From: Streptomyces sp. LUP47B
Lineage (GTDB): Bacteria; Actinomycetota; Actinomycetes; Streptomycetales; Streptomycetaceae
DNA: 64,000 bases
Assembly (NCBI RefSeq): GCF_001746295.1
Contig: NZ_MJAH01000025.1
Location: 1-64,000, forward strand
Direction: 5' to 3'
Shown: in pieces, positions 54,489-63,594 of the stretch
Layout of the letters: each line of letters opens with the position of its first letter
Position numbering within the stretch: position 1 is the first letter of the stretch
Position numbers and translations under genes: made by a program
Notes under the pieces: generated by a model
Database searches by the model: none
What the model was told of the DNA's origin: nothing
What the model saw: only the letters and a program-made list of their open reading frames with translations

Positions 54489-55691
54489 ATGCTCTCCACA
54501 GTGCAGAACGCGGCCGAGCAGATGCCCTGGCAGGCATGGGCCGCCCTCCTCGCCCTCACCACCCTCGCCATCGGCCAAATCCTTGGCCGCCGCACCCGCC
54601 CCGACACCAACCGCAAGCCCCGCGACAAGGCCAAGCAGCGCACCCTCATCGGCCTCCTCGGCATGGGCCTCGTCGCCCTCCTCGGCTTCGGGCTCTCCGC
54701 CAACACCTCGATCGTCTTCGCCCAGGCTCGACTCCACATGGTCGCCCCCTGGACCCTCACCGTCGGCCTCGCCCTCGAGGGCATCGTCCTCGGCCTCACC
54801 GTGTACTCCTGGGCCTTCGAGGACAAGGGCACCGCGCGCGCCGCATACCTCCTCGTCTTCGCGCAGGCCATCGGCGCCGTCGAGGTCGTCCGCTTCCAGC
54901 ACGAGGACATCGGCACCGCAGCCGTCCGCATCGTCGGCCCCGTGATGCTCGCCTACGGCCTTCACAAGCTCCTCGGTCTCGAGACGAAGCTCAAGAAGAT
55001 CGAGATCAAGTCCGACAGCATCCTGGCCCGCTGGTGGCGCGACCGCCTCAAGCGCCTCGAGAGCAAGCTCGGCATCGGATCCCGCGGCGCCGACGCCCAG
55101 GCCATCAGCCGCCGCAACGCCCAAGACCGCCTCGTCACCCTCGCCACCCTCGGCAAGCCCTGGTGGGCCATCGGCACGTTCGGCACCCGCCGCTACGAGA
55201 AGGCCCTCATGCGCGCCGGCGACGCCTCCTTCCACGGACTCAACGACACCCTCGACGAACTCGGCACGGAGATGCGGATCACCACCCGCATCGACCGCAT
55301 GGGCGCCTTCAAGAACCTCCCGAACCGGACCGAGGACTACACCCTGCGCTCCCTGCGCCCCGCTGTAGGCCCGCAGGGCGCACCGGACGCTGCGCCCGAC
55401 GACATAAGCGGTCTGACCAGCGAGGGCGCACCAGGGCGCACCCCAGGGCCCACCACGGGCGCGCCCGAGGCGACCCCCGGCGAGGCGCAGGCGAGCAAGA
55501 GGCCCGAGGCAGGCGATGGCGACCGTCGCAGGCTCGCCTTCGACCTCTACTTCGACCTCCGCGGCACCGGATCCGCCCCCTCCCAGAACGCCTTCGAGCA
55601 GGCCTGGCGGAAGGCCGGATACGGGCTGAAGACCGACGACATCCGCGCCCTCTACAAGGACATCCACACCAAAGTCACCGGCAACAACTGA
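54489..55691 (+). CDS. Polytopic membrane protein of the transfer region, 400 aa
   Basis: Four to five membrane segments in residues 14-160 (AWAALLALTTLAIGQ, LIGLLGMGLVALLGFGLSAN, WTLTVGLALEGIVLGLTVYS, AYLLVFAQAIGAVEVV). A charged cytoplasmic domain follows (about 165-290), then a Pro/Thr/Ala linker (300-345) and a C-terminal domain reminiscent of a winged helix (FDLYFDLRGTGSAPSQNAFE). Membrane proteins with this plan (DUF2637/Spd-type) accompany TraB in Streptomyces conjugative plasmids. The assignment is by context. Confidence 0.6.
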   Translation: MLSTVQNAAEQMPWQAWAALLALTTLAIGQILGRRTRPDTNRKPRDKAKQRTLIGLLGMGLVALLGFGLSANTSIVFAQARLHMVAPWTLTVGLALEGIVLGLTVYSWAFEDKGTARAAYLLVFAQAIGAVEVVRFQHEDIGTAAVRIVGPVMLAYGLHKLLGLETKLKKIEIKSDSILARWWRDRLKRLESKLGIGSRGADAQAISRRNAQDRLVTLATLGKPWWAIGTFGTRRYEKALMRAGDASFHGLNDTLDELGTEMRITTRIDRMGAFKNLPNRTEDYTLRSLRPAVGPQGAPDAAPDDISGLTSEGAPGRTPGPTTGAPEATPGEAQASKRPEAGDGDRRRLAFDLYFDLRGTGSAPSQNAFEQAWRKAGYGLKTDDIRALYKDIHTKVTGNN

Positions 55692-55728
55692 TCCCCGAAC
55701 CAACCAGACCAGGAGAGAGACAGAACCC

Positions 55729-56283
55729 ATGGACATCAACGCTCTGTTCGAGAAGAACGGGATGCGCGACTTCACCGCCGAGCAGCGCGACACGTTCATG
55801 AACGACGGGCAGCAGATCCGGCAGATGCAGCGCATCGTCCAGGCCCGCCTCACCCAGATCAGCCTCGACGGCGACCGCCCCGGCGCCGCGGGCCGGCGGG
55901 CCCGGAAGATGGCGAAGAAGTTCGGCAAGCTCGCTCACCTGCTGGAACAGGCCGCCGCGCAGTGCGAGGCCATCAACACCGCCTACGTCCACGACATCCT
56001 CGAGCTGCCCGACAGGCGCCTGAAGGCCATCGCGGCCAAGGAGAACCGGCGTCAGCGTCTCGGGATCGCGGCGTCCGGTGTGCAGGAGCAGATCGCGGGC
56101 TCCCTGAACACCAGCGTGAACACCTTCCACGGCATCGGAGCGACGAATCCGCAGGTCACGCCGCTGGCGCAGGCCCCGCAGTACCACACGGCCACCCCGT
56201 CCTACGCCTACCCGGCCCCGCCCGCCCACCAGCCCACGAGCAGCATCGCCGACCTCTTCCCGAACATCGGGGAGACCGGGTGA
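55729..56283 (+). CDS. Helical transfer-region protein, 184 aa
   Basis: AGGAGAG before ATG 55729. Residues 10-120 are charged helices (QQIRQMQRIVQARLTQISLD, RKMAKKFGKLAHLLEQAAAQ). The tail is Ala/Pro/Tyr-rich. No membrane segment. It overlaps the next gene (GTGA). Confidence 0.6.
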   Translation: MDINALFEKNGMRDFTAEQRDTFMNDGQQIRQMQRIVQARLTQISLDGDRPGAAGRRARKMAKKFGKLAHLLEQAAAQCEAINTAYVHDILELPDRRLKAIAAKENRRQRLGIAASGVQEQIAGSLNTSVNTFHGIGATNPQVTPLAQAPQYHTATPSYAYPAPPAHQPTSSIADLFPNIGETG

Positions 56284-56504
56284 ACGCGCAGCAGAAGGCC
56301 GCCCAGACGCGCCTCGCGAACCAGGCCGCCCACTACAACACCGCCCAAGCCAAGGCGGCCGAACAAGGGCCGATGCACCTCATCACGTTCTGGACCAGCG
56401 TGTGCCGCAAGCTCGCCAAGGACGCGTTGGAGAACGGCGACCCATCGGTCGCGAACCGGCTCGCCTCCGTCCTCAATGACTTCTACCAACGTCACATCCA
56501 GTGA
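56280..56504 (+). CDS. Small helical protein, 74 aa
   Basis: GTG 56280. Two helices (KAAQTRLANQAAHYNTAQAK, HLITFWTSVCRKLAKDALEN). It is coupled to the preceding gene. Its role may be in transfer. Confidence 0.6.
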   Translation: MNAQQKAAQTRLANQAAHYNTAQAKAAEQGPMHLITFWTSVCRKLAKDALENGDPSVANRLASVLNDFYQRHIQ

Positions 56505-56516
56505 CCATCGTCATCA

Positions 56517-56577
56517 TCATCACCCCCCGAAAACGAGGTGATGACGGCCCCAACGCGCGTGCGCAACGCGCGTGCGC
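56517..56577. repeat. Inverted repeat plus 13-bp tandem repeat, possible transfer locus
   Basis: TCATCACC (56517-56524) and GGTGATGA (56537-56544) form a hairpin. Directly after it AACGCGCGTGCGC is repeated twice in tandem (56552-56564, 56565-56577). The element lies in the only sizeable gap of the transfer operon. Streptomyces TraB recognises short repeated sites in such gaps. Confidence 0.5.
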
Positions 56578-56625
56578 GAGGGTCCCCGATCCGACTACAG
56601 CCTGTCAACCCCGAAAGGAGGAGGA

Positions 56626-58773
56626 ATGAGCAGCAACGACGACCAGACCACCGGCAGCAACGTCTTCCCGTTCCCCCGGATCGGGTTCACCCTCACCCCC
56701 ACCACCGGCCCGGCCGGCACCCCGGACACGGCCGGCGCGAGCACGACCACGGCCCCCGACTGGGACGCCGTCACCGTCACCAACAGCGGCCGCCGCAGCC
56801 CCCTCGACGCCCTGAACGCGCTCCCCGACCCCGGCCTCACCGCCCCCCTCGTCCCCTACACGGCGCCCCCCGCCCCCGGCACCGTCCCGGACACCTTCCG
56901 CGGCGAACCCGCACCCGACCTCGTCGGCCCCCGCATCGGCGCACTGTCCCTGGCCGCCTGCCTGGCCGTCGCGGTGGCCGCCCTGCGCGGCACCCACACC
57001 GTCCTGTCGACCTGGTGGGAGAACCGTCAGGCCCGGGCCGCGGAGAGTGCCCCGCTGCGGGAGGCCCGCGCCAAGCACCAGGCGGCCATGCAGGCCATCG
57101 GCGACAAGGCGGCCGAGCAGCGCGCCAAGGCAGCCTCCAAGGTGCCCTCGAGTTCGGAGTTCGGGCGGAAGACGCTGGGCGGGGGAGGACGCTCCGGAGG
57201 ATCCGGCAGTTCCGGGCGTTCCGGTGGCTCGGGCAAGAGCGGCGGGAGCGGCAGTGGCGGATCGTCAGGGCGGAAGCCGTCCGGCCGCTCCGGGTCCGGC
57301 AACAGCTCCTCGAGTGGCCGCGGATCGTCCGGGCACGCGTCTGGTGGCCGCGGCAAGACGCCCTCGAAGACGCCGACCACACCCGGCAGCAAGAAGACCC
57401 CCACCAACACCAGCCAGCGCAAAAACACATCGGGCAAGACGGCGCCCGGTCGCGGCAAATCCCCCAGCAGTTCGTCGACCAGCCCGGCGATGGAGCGCGG
57501 CCGCCGACGCCAGGACCGCACCGACAAACGCCAGGCCGCCCGCCTCAAGCGGAAAGCAGACCGGCAGGCCGCACGCCTGAAGGACCAGGCCAAGGACCAC
57601 GCCGCCGACCGCACCCGCAAGGAAGCCGCCAAGGACGCCCGCCGGGAAGCCCGCGCCAAGGCGCGCACCGCACGCACGGAGGACAAGAGGGCCAAGAAGG
57701 AAGAGAAGAAGGCCGCCCCCGGGTCGCTGGGCAACGCGGTCCGGAAGGAAGCCGCGCGCCGCCTGAAGAAGCGCCGCAAGACGCTCACCCCCATCCTCAG
57801 CAAGGCCAAGACGCCGAAAACCCCCAAGGCCGCAGGCAAGGACACCGCGGACAAGGCCAGCTCCCCAAAGGGCACGAAGCCCGGAGCGGGCAAGCCGGGC
57901 ACCGCAGGCACCAAGCCGCCGAAGAAGAGGACCAGCCGGATTCGCTGGGGCAAGCGCGCCAGCAAGCGCAAGGGCCGCCGCACCCCAGGCGCCGGCGGAT
58001 GGCGCTTCCCCGGAAGCACGCCAGGTCCCGGCACCACCAGCACGCCCCCGCCCGGTGGTGGCCGTACGCGGCGCAGCCCCTTCGAGAGCGCCGCCCACAC
58101 CGCGCCCACCACCTACACCGTCACCAGCGACCACGTCCCCGGCAGCCGCGCCAAGCGGTGGGAGCCCGACGGCCTGACCACCGGCGCCCCCGCGCTCCCC
58201 GCGACCGGGCCGGCCGCCCTCGACGCGGCCCCCACCACCGCGTTCCCGCGGCCCGGCACCACCCGCCCCAAGGAGGCCCGCCCCATGCCCCCCACACCCG
58301 CACGCCAAGACCCGCGCCTCGTCAAAGCCCGCCACCAGGCCGCCCGCACCGGCCAGCAAGTCATCGCCCAAGCCCGCCACATGGACGCCCAGCACGAAAC
58401 AGAGATCACCCTCGACGACGCCCTCGACGAATACGGCGACTTCAAGGACGACGGCTTCAAAACCCACGACCAGGCATCCAAGCTCGCCGCCCGCGGACGC
58501 AAACTCCAAGGCGTCCTCGCCCTGTTCGCCGAAGAACTCGCCACCGACCACAACGTCGTCGGCGCCCTGTTCTCCGCCGCGATGGCCCGCATGTCCGAGT
58601 CCATGGACCTCCTGGCCCGCATGTCCGACGAAATGCAGATTTCCTCCCTTGAGGCCGCCGAACTGGCGGAGGCCGCGGACAACGACCTCAACGACGCCTA
58701 CCGGCCCATCACCCAGGCCACCGCCGACGCCGGCCTGGCCACCCCCTCCGCGCCTATCCACAACCAGAGCTGA
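56626..58773 (+). CDS. Large, basic, mostly disordered protein with one membrane segment, 715 aa
   Basis: AAAGGAGG precedes ATG 56626. Residues 1-100 are Pro/Thr-rich. There is a hydrophobic stretch around 105-125 (IGALSLAACLAVAVAAL). Then comes a Gly/Ser block (about 180-240), a Lys/Arg/Ala block of about 200 residues (KRQAARLKRKADRQAARLKD), a Pro-rich region and a C-terminal helical domain (about 570-700). The charge suggests DNA condensation or tethering at the membrane. It may link the translocase to DNA. No homologous family is recognised. Confidence 0.6.
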   Translation: MSSNDDQTTGSNVFPFPRIGFTLTPTTGPAGTPDTAGASTTTAPDWDAVTVTNSGRRSPLDALNALPDPGLTAPLVPYTAPPAPGTVPDTFRGEPAPDLVGPRIGALSLAACLAVAVAALRGTHTVLSTWWENRQARAAESAPLREARAKHQAAMQAIGDKAAEQRAKAASKVPSSSEFGRKTLGGGGRSGGSGSSGRSGGSGKSGGSGSGGSSGRKPSGRSGSGNSSSSGRGSSGHASGGRGKTPSKTPTTPGSKKTPTNTSQRKNTSGKTAPGRGKSPSSSSTSPAMERGRRRQDRTDKRQAARLKRKADRQAARLKDQAKDHAADRTRKEAAKDARREARAKARTARTEDKRAKKEEKKAAPGSLGNAVRKEAARRLKKRRKTLTPILSKAKTPKTPKAAGKDTADKASSPKGTKPGAGKPGTAGTKPPKKRTSRIRWGKRASKRKGRRTPGAGGWRFPGSTPGPGTTSTPPPGGGRTRRSPFESAAHTAPTTYTVTSDHVPGSRAKRWEPDGLTTGAPALPATGPAALDAAPTTAFPRPGTTRPKEARPMPPTPARQDPRLVKARHQAARTGQQVIAQARHMDAQHETEITLDDALDEYGDFKDDGFKTHDQASKLAARGRKLQGVLALFAEELATDHNVVGALFSAAMARMSESMDLLARMSDEMQISSLEAAELAEAADNDLNDAYRPITQATADAGLATPSAPIHNQS

Positions 58774-58784
58774 AGGAGACAGCC

Positions 58785-59273
58785 ATGAGCGACGGAACCG
58801 CCATCGAACCGACCTCCGTACAGACCGCAGCCGAAGCCGGCGGCAGTGCACCCGTCCCCGCGGGTGGGGAGGCGGAGCGGCCCACCTGGTCCGGCGCCAT
58901 CTTCGGCATCCTCAACTTCGTCACCCTCGCCCTAAGGATCATGGCCCTCGCCGCCGCGGCCGCCATCCTCAAAGAGCAACTGCACCTCCTCAAGGCGCGC
59001 ATGCACCAGGACGCGCAGCGCGCCCGGCGCCTCGCCGGGCACCTCGCCCAGGCTGGTGCCGACGCCCACTTCCAGGCGCAGGCCTTCGAGGTTGCTGCCG
59101 CCTTCGACCGCGTCGCCGAGGCCTCCGGTGAAGTGGCGAACGCCGCCGACGGTATGGAAGCCGACGCCAACGGTGTCCGCGACGCCCACCAGGCCGAGTA
59201 CGGCGGCATCTACGAAGCCGTGCAGGCCTCCCCCTACGCCCAGCCCAAGCCCGGCTTCAACCGCGTCCGCTAA
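58785..59273 (+). CDS. Membrane protein with long coiled coil, 162 aa
   Basis: AAGGAGA before ATG 58785. Membrane segment about 38-60 (IFGILNFVTLALRIMALAAA), then a continuous helix to about 130 (LKARMHQDAQRARRLAGHLA). It lies between the large basic protein and the TraB-like ATPase and probably belongs to the transfer assembly. Confidence 0.65.
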   Translation: MSDGTAIEPTSVQTAAEAGGSAPVPAGGEAERPTWSGAIFGILNFVTLALRIMALAAAAAILKEQLHLLKARMHQDAQRARRLAGHLAQAGADAHFQAQAFEVAAAFDRVAEASGEVANAADGMEADANGVRDAHQAEYGGIYEAVQASPYAQPKPGFNRVR

Positions 59274-59305
59274 CCCACCCCAACCCTGCTGAAGGAGGAA
59301 CCATC

Positions 59306-61603
59306 GTGGCCGTCACCCAGACGACACCCGCCCCCGCCGCCGACGGCCCCCGCCTCGTTCCCGCCCGCTCCATCCGCCGCCGCGCCCGCCTGGAGCGCCT
59401 CACCTACGGTGCTGCCGCCCTCGGTATCACCATCGCCCCCCACAACCCCGACTGGTGGCCCGCCCACCTCGGCGCCGCAGGCCTCGCCGCCGGAACCCTC
59501 TGGCGCCTCTTCGACAAGTGGGGCCAGACCCCCCTCGGCCAGCCCCACGCAGGCTTCCTCAAGACCTGCCAGAAAGCCCTCCCGGTCCTCACCGGCGCCG
59601 GCATCTACCTCACCAACCTCCTCATGCCCGGCACCCCGTGGTGGGAGTACGCCGACGGCGCCGCCTGGGCCGCCCTGATGGGCCTCACCACGCCCCTCAC
59701 CCACGCCGCGAACCTCCTCGCCCTCGTCCCCACCCCCGACCCGGAGACGCCCGAGCTCGAGGCCGCAGCCCCCGCACAACCCGCGAACTTCGCCGAGTAC
59801 CGGGCCATGCAGTGGACGGCCTCCGACGCCGGCCGCGACACCCAACTCACAGGCGTCCGCCAGTACTGCGACAACCAGGGCCGCCCCCTGCCCGACTTCG
59901 ACGCCATCGTCGTCGCCCAGCAGGGCAAGCCCGTCCCCACCCCCAACCCCACCACCCTGGCCGCCGCCTTCGACATGCCCGAAGGCACCGTCACCCTCCA
60001 CCCCATCGACGGCTCCGGACCCGGCCGCAAACTCCTCACCGCACGCCCCACCGAACACGCCACCCAGGCCATCCAGAACAACGACCCCGTCCACCAGATC
60101 TGGAACCAGAAGATCGCCACCCCCGGCGGCGGCGCCCCCGGCATGCTCCTCACCAGCTACCGCGCAGAGCCCAACCGCATCGCCCTGCGCGTCGAAGCCC
60201 CCGAAGACCAGCTCATCCAGCTCAACCAGAAACTCATCGCCCGAGGCTTCGGCTACAAGGACACCAGCCTCGTCATGGTCGAAACCGACAGCCTCGGCGA
60301 CGGCCTCATCTCCCTCTACAAGGAGCACCCCCTGCTGAACGTCCGCGAAGCCACCCGCGAAGACCTCACCATGGCCCCCGACGGCACCATCGCACTCGGT
60401 CAGCAGCCCGACGCCCGCACCGGCCGCGTCCCCCTCTACGACCCGCAGATGGGCGCCATCACCGACCTGTACGTCGGCGCCCCCGGAGCCGGAAAGTCCG
60501 TCACCCTGCTCCACGTCATCGCCGCCGAACGCCTCTCCGGCATCGTCTCCATCGTCGCCGACGCCCAGGACGGCATGTCCCTTCCCGAGGTCGACGGGCG
60601 CGTCTTCCACTTCGGCAAGGGCATCGCCGCCACCGCCGCGACCCTCGCCGCCGCCAACGACCTCGGCAAATACCGGGAGAAGATCAGCGCCGAGAACGGC
60701 TGGGGCTCCTTCGAGATCGGCAACCCCTGGCCGCTCGTCAACGTCACCCTCGACGAACTGAACCGCATCCTGTCCGCCGACGCCGTCGTACCCCGCCCCT
60801 TCCGCAAGTGGGTCACCGGCCTCGTCGGAGACACCCAGTCCACCGGCCGCAAGCTCGGCCTCGGCATCCGCTTCGCCGCCCAGTCCATCCACCTCGCCGA
60901 CCTCGGCGACAAGGACCGCATCCGCGCCAACGCCAAGAACGGCACCGTCTGGCTCGGCCGCACCAACTCCTCCACCACCCAGCACATGGCCCGCGACGGC
61001 GTCCTGCCCCCCGGCGTCGAAATCGCCCCCATCCCCCGCTACTTCGGAACCGGCGGCAACAACGCCATCGACGCCGCGTTCGAAGGCAAGGAAGCCAAGC
61101 ACGGCCCGATCACCGCGGGCATGGCCAACATCATCAACGGCGGCAGCCTCTTCACTAACCGCACCTGGTTCGCCCGCAAGGAGAACAAGACCTACCCGCA
61201 CCTCATCAACCTCATGGAATCCAGCCCCATCCCGTGGCTGACCGAGCAGGAGGTCGTCGTCTTCGGGATCTCCTACCAGCGGTGGCTGGCCTTCGCCGAG
61301 GCACTCCTGGCCGGAGAAGGCGAAGAGGGAATCCAGGAGGCCGTGGACGCGCACCAGGGCGTCGTGGGCAAGCAGGCCGCGTTCCTCGCCGACGACGACG
61401 AAGACGACCAGCCGTCCGCCGGCTCCATCAAGGACCGCATCCTCGACCTCCTCGCCGACGGCCAGCCCTGGCCCCTCAAAGACGTCCGCCACCGCCTCGA
61501 CGACGTCGCCCCCGGCAGCGTCAACAACGCCATGACCGAACTCCGCGAAGCCGGCCACGTCCAGCCTGCCGGATCCCGCGGCACCTACCAGATCACCAAC
61601 TAA
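59306..61603 (+). CDS. TraB/FtsK-type DNA translocase of the conjugation region
   Basis: 765 aa, GGAGGAA site. The N-terminal part has several hydrophobic segments (about 30-50 and 90-135). The RecA-like motor has Walker A GAPGAGKS at 391-398, IVSIVADAQDG, a Walker B-like region LVNVTLDELNR, and RFAAQSIHLAD. The last 50 residues form a winged helix (SIKDRILDLLADGQPWPLKD, SVNNAMTELREAGHV). This is the architecture of Streptomyces TraB, which moves double-stranded DNA between mycelia, though sequence similarity to TraB itself cannot be judged here. Confidence 0.85.
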   Translation: MAVTQTTPAPAADGPRLVPARSIRRRARLERLTYGAAALGITIAPHNPDWWPAHLGAAGLAAGTLWRLFDKWGQTPLGQPHAGFLKTCQKALPVLTGAGIYLTNLLMPGTPWWEYADGAAWAALMGLTTPLTHAANLLALVPTPDPETPELEAAAPAQPANFAEYRAMQWTASDAGRDTQLTGVRQYCDNQGRPLPDFDAIVVAQQGKPVPTPNPTTLAAAFDMPEGTVTLHPIDGSGPGRKLLTARPTEHATQAIQNNDPVHQIWNQKIATPGGGAPGMLLTSYRAEPNRIALRVEAPEDQLIQLNQKLIARGFGYKDTSLVMVETDSLGDGLISLYKEHPLLNVREATREDLTMAPDGTIALGQQPDARTGRVPLYDPQMGAITDLYVGAPGAGKSVTLLHVIAAERLSGIVSIVADAQDGMSLPEVDGRVFHFGKGIAATAATLAAANDLGKYREKISAENGWGSFEIGNPWPLVNVTLDELNRILSADAVVPRPFRKWVTGLVGDTQSTGRKLGLGIRFAAQSIHLADLGDKDRIRANAKNGTVWLGRTNSSTTQHMARDGVLPPGVEIAPIPRYFGTGGNNAIDAAFEGKEAKHGPITAGMANIINGGSLFTNRTWFARKENKTYPHLINLMESSPIPWLTEQEVVVFGISYQRWLAFAEALLAGEGEEGIQEAVDAHQGVVGKQAAFLADDDEDDQPSAGSIKDRILDLLADGQPWPLKDVRHRLDDVAPGSVNNAMTELREAGHVQPAGSRGTYQITN

Positions 61604-61628
61604 CCCCGCCCCGAAGGAGCACCCGCCC

Positions 61629-62195
61629 GTGACCACCCAGCCCGGCCACCGCCCCGCCGCCACCCCGGCCGGGCCCCACACCCCCGACACCCTCCACCGC
61701 GCCGCCCAGATCGCCGCAGCCGTCGACGCCGTCTACGAACAGCCCACCGCCATTCGCATCAACGACCCCGACATCCCCTCCTGGCAGGACGGGCCCCGCA
61801 TCGGCACCACACCAGCCATCACCAACCAGCCCGGCGCACGACGACCCGCCATGAGCCAGCGCGCCGTCGACCTCAACACCACGATCCTCTCCAGCAGCGT
61901 CCTCGTCGCATCCCTCGGAGGAGCAACCTGCGCCGTCCTCTGGGCCTCCAGCGTCGCCAACTCCACGGTCATCCAGTGGATCTGCGGCTGCGCCGTAGCC
62001 GTCCCCGCCGCCCTCGCCGTCGCCGCTCTCGCCTTCAAGAGCTTCATGAAAAGCGCCAAGGACGTCGTCCAGGCCGCCCCGCCCCAGATCAACCAGTACT
62101 ACACCGGCTACGTCGACCAGCGCTCCACCCACCAGAACACCCAGACCCGCGGCGTCATCGCCGTCACCAAGAACACCCCCGAACTTCCCCGCTAA
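61629..62195 (+). CDS. Two-helix membrane protein downstream of the translocase, 188 aa
   Basis: GGAGCAC before GTG 61629. Soluble N-terminus, membrane segments at about 86-106 and 112-137 (TILSSSVLVASLGGATCAVL, CAVAVPAALAVAALAF) and a short polar tail. Spd-type small membrane proteins occupy this place in Streptomyces plasmids. Confidence 0.65.
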   Translation: MTTQPGHRPAATPAGPHTPDTLHRAAQIAAAVDAVYEQPTAIRINDPDIPSWQDGPRIGTTPAITNQPGARRPAMSQRAVDLNTTILSSSVLVASLGGATCAVLWASSVANSTVIQWICGCAVAVPAALAVAALAFKSFMKSAKDVVQAAPPQINQYYTGYVDQRSTHQNTQTRGVIAVTKNTPELPR

Positions 62196-62210
62196 CCCCA
62201 GGAGCCCGCC

Positions 62211-62888
62211 ATGGCCGCCACCCACACCCCGACCCGCCGCACCCGCAACACCCGCACACGCCGCCGCACCCGGCGCTTACCCCGCCTCGGCGGCTGGTGG
62301 ATCGCCGTCATCCTCTCCGTCATCGCCGTCGCCAGGACCTGGCCCCTTTACACCGGCGCCGTCACCGCCCTCATAGCTGTAGCCGCCGTCATCGCCGTCG
62401 TACGCCCCCGACGACTCGCCCGCCCCCTCGGCTGGGCCACCACCCTCATCCACATCATCAACACCTACCGCACCCGCATGCCCGCCCCCGGACACCGCAC
62501 CCTCGACGCCTTCCTCGCCATGAACCCCACCCAGTTCGAACACGCCATCACCGCCCTCGCCCGCGAAGACCGCAACGTCACCTACGCCCAGCAAGTCGGC
62601 CAAGCCAACGACCGCGGCGCCGACGTACTCATCCAAGTCCGCGGCCGCCGCATCCTCATCCAGTGCAAACACCACCAACCCGGCCACAACGTCAGCTCCG
62701 AAACCATCCAGATCACCAACGGCGTCTACCGCGACATCCACCACTGCGACGCCGCCATCATCGTCACCACCGCCGGCTTCACCGCATCCGCCATCGCCAC
62801 CAACACGATGCTTCCCGCACCCATCCGGCTCGTCGACGGCCACGCCCTCACCACCTGGGCCAACAACGGCACCCCACCCTGGACATGA
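62211..62888 (+). CDS. Membrane-anchored Mrr-type restriction endonuclease
   Basis: 225 aa. A very basic start and two membrane segments (about 28-45 and 48-66) precede an Mrr-like PD-(D/E)xK domain (about 95-215): NPTQFEHAITALAREDRN, then NDRGADVLIQVRGRRILIQC and CKHH (D...Q-x-K). It resembles Streptomyces restriction-endonuclease proteins with N-terminal TM helices. Placed in the transfer operon, it may process DNA at the membrane or defend the recipient. It overlaps the next gene (ATGA). Confidence 0.8.
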   Translation: MAATHTPTRRTRNTRTRRRTRRLPRLGGWWIAVILSVIAVARTWPLYTGAVTALIAVAAVIAVVRPRRLARPLGWATTLIHIINTYRTRMPAPGHRTLDAFLAMNPTQFEHAITALAREDRNVTYAQQVGQANDRGADVLIQVRGRRILIQCKHHQPGHNVSSETIQITNGVYRDIHHCDAAIIVTTAGFTASAIATNTMLPAPIRLVDGHALTTWANNGTPPWT

Positions 62889-63070
62889 CCCCCACGCGGG
62901 GGAAGAGGAAGCCACCTCAGACAAACCGCCGAATCTACGGCAGCATCAACACCACAGCCCGGGAACAAGGCAGTCCCCCCGCCCCAACGCCCAGGCCCAC
63001 GGCCCCACCACCCGGCAACCCCCCGTCCGGGCAGGTGGGGCCGACCCCTATCCCGGGAGGCCAGCCGTGA
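62885..63070 (+). CDS. Pro-rich basic peptide, 61 aa
   Basis: ATG 62885 overlaps the Mrr stop and its stop overlaps the next GTG. Basic start (TPTRGKRKPPQTNRRIYGS) and a Pro/Gly-rich, disordered tail. Function unknown. Confidence 0.5.
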   Translation: MTPTRGKRKPPQTNRRIYGSINTTAREQGSPPAPTPRPTAPPPGNPPSGQVGPTPIPGGQP

Positions 63071-63525
63071 ACCGCCCTCACCGCAAGCTGAAACTCAACA
63101 ACCGCACGACAACACCCCAACCAGTCACGATCGCCGAATGGGACGTGACACCCGGCCTCCACGAATGGATCGAAAGCGAGATCAAGCAGCGAGAAGACAC
63201 GGCCGCCCCACTGGTAGGTCTCGGGACGTGCCCCGACTGGGGCCACTGCCAACCCGACTGCACACACCCGGTCGCCACCAACAACGCCACCGACATCCTG
63301 CGCCGCTGCACCGCCGACCGGAAGATCCTCGCCGCACACCCCTACACAACGCGCGTCATCAACCCGGCCTACGGCCCCCACTCCGCCGGATTCGGCTGCG
63401 AGACCTGCCACGACTGGGACGGCGTCCCCGAAGGACGCGGCAACTGCGCCACCATCCTCGCCCTCGCCGAAGCCTACGGACTCGAACCACCAGGCGAACA
63501 AGACGTCGAGATCATCCCCGGCTGA
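63067..63525 (+). CDS. DUF6221-like protein, 152 aa
   Basis: GTG 63067. The elements LHEWIESEIKQREDTAAP, DILRRCTADRKILAAHPYTT and CETCHDWDGVPEGRGNCATI followed by LALAEAYG match those of the gene at 63595 in order (DRKxLA box, then Cys-pair region, then LALAE). The pattern resembles Streptomyces DUF6221 proteins of unknown function. Confidence 0.65.
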   Translation: MNRPHRKLKLNNRTTTPQPVTIAEWDVTPGLHEWIESEIKQREDTAAPLVGLGTCPDWGHCQPDCTHPVATNNATDILRRCTADRKILAAHPYTTRVINPAYGPHSAGFGCETCHDWDGVPEGRGNCATILALAEAYGLEPPGEQDVEIIPG

Positions 63526-63594
63526 CCAGCAGATCGAAGCCCGGACCGGTCCACGCCGGATTCGCGCGCGTGAGGCGCAGAGAGGGAGCAGGGC

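Noticed and set aside
59270..61690. 806-residue open frame on the minus strand
   Set aside because: It is the antisense shadow of the TraB-like gene in GC-rich DNA, with Gly/Asp/Val-rich low-complexity sequence and no motif.
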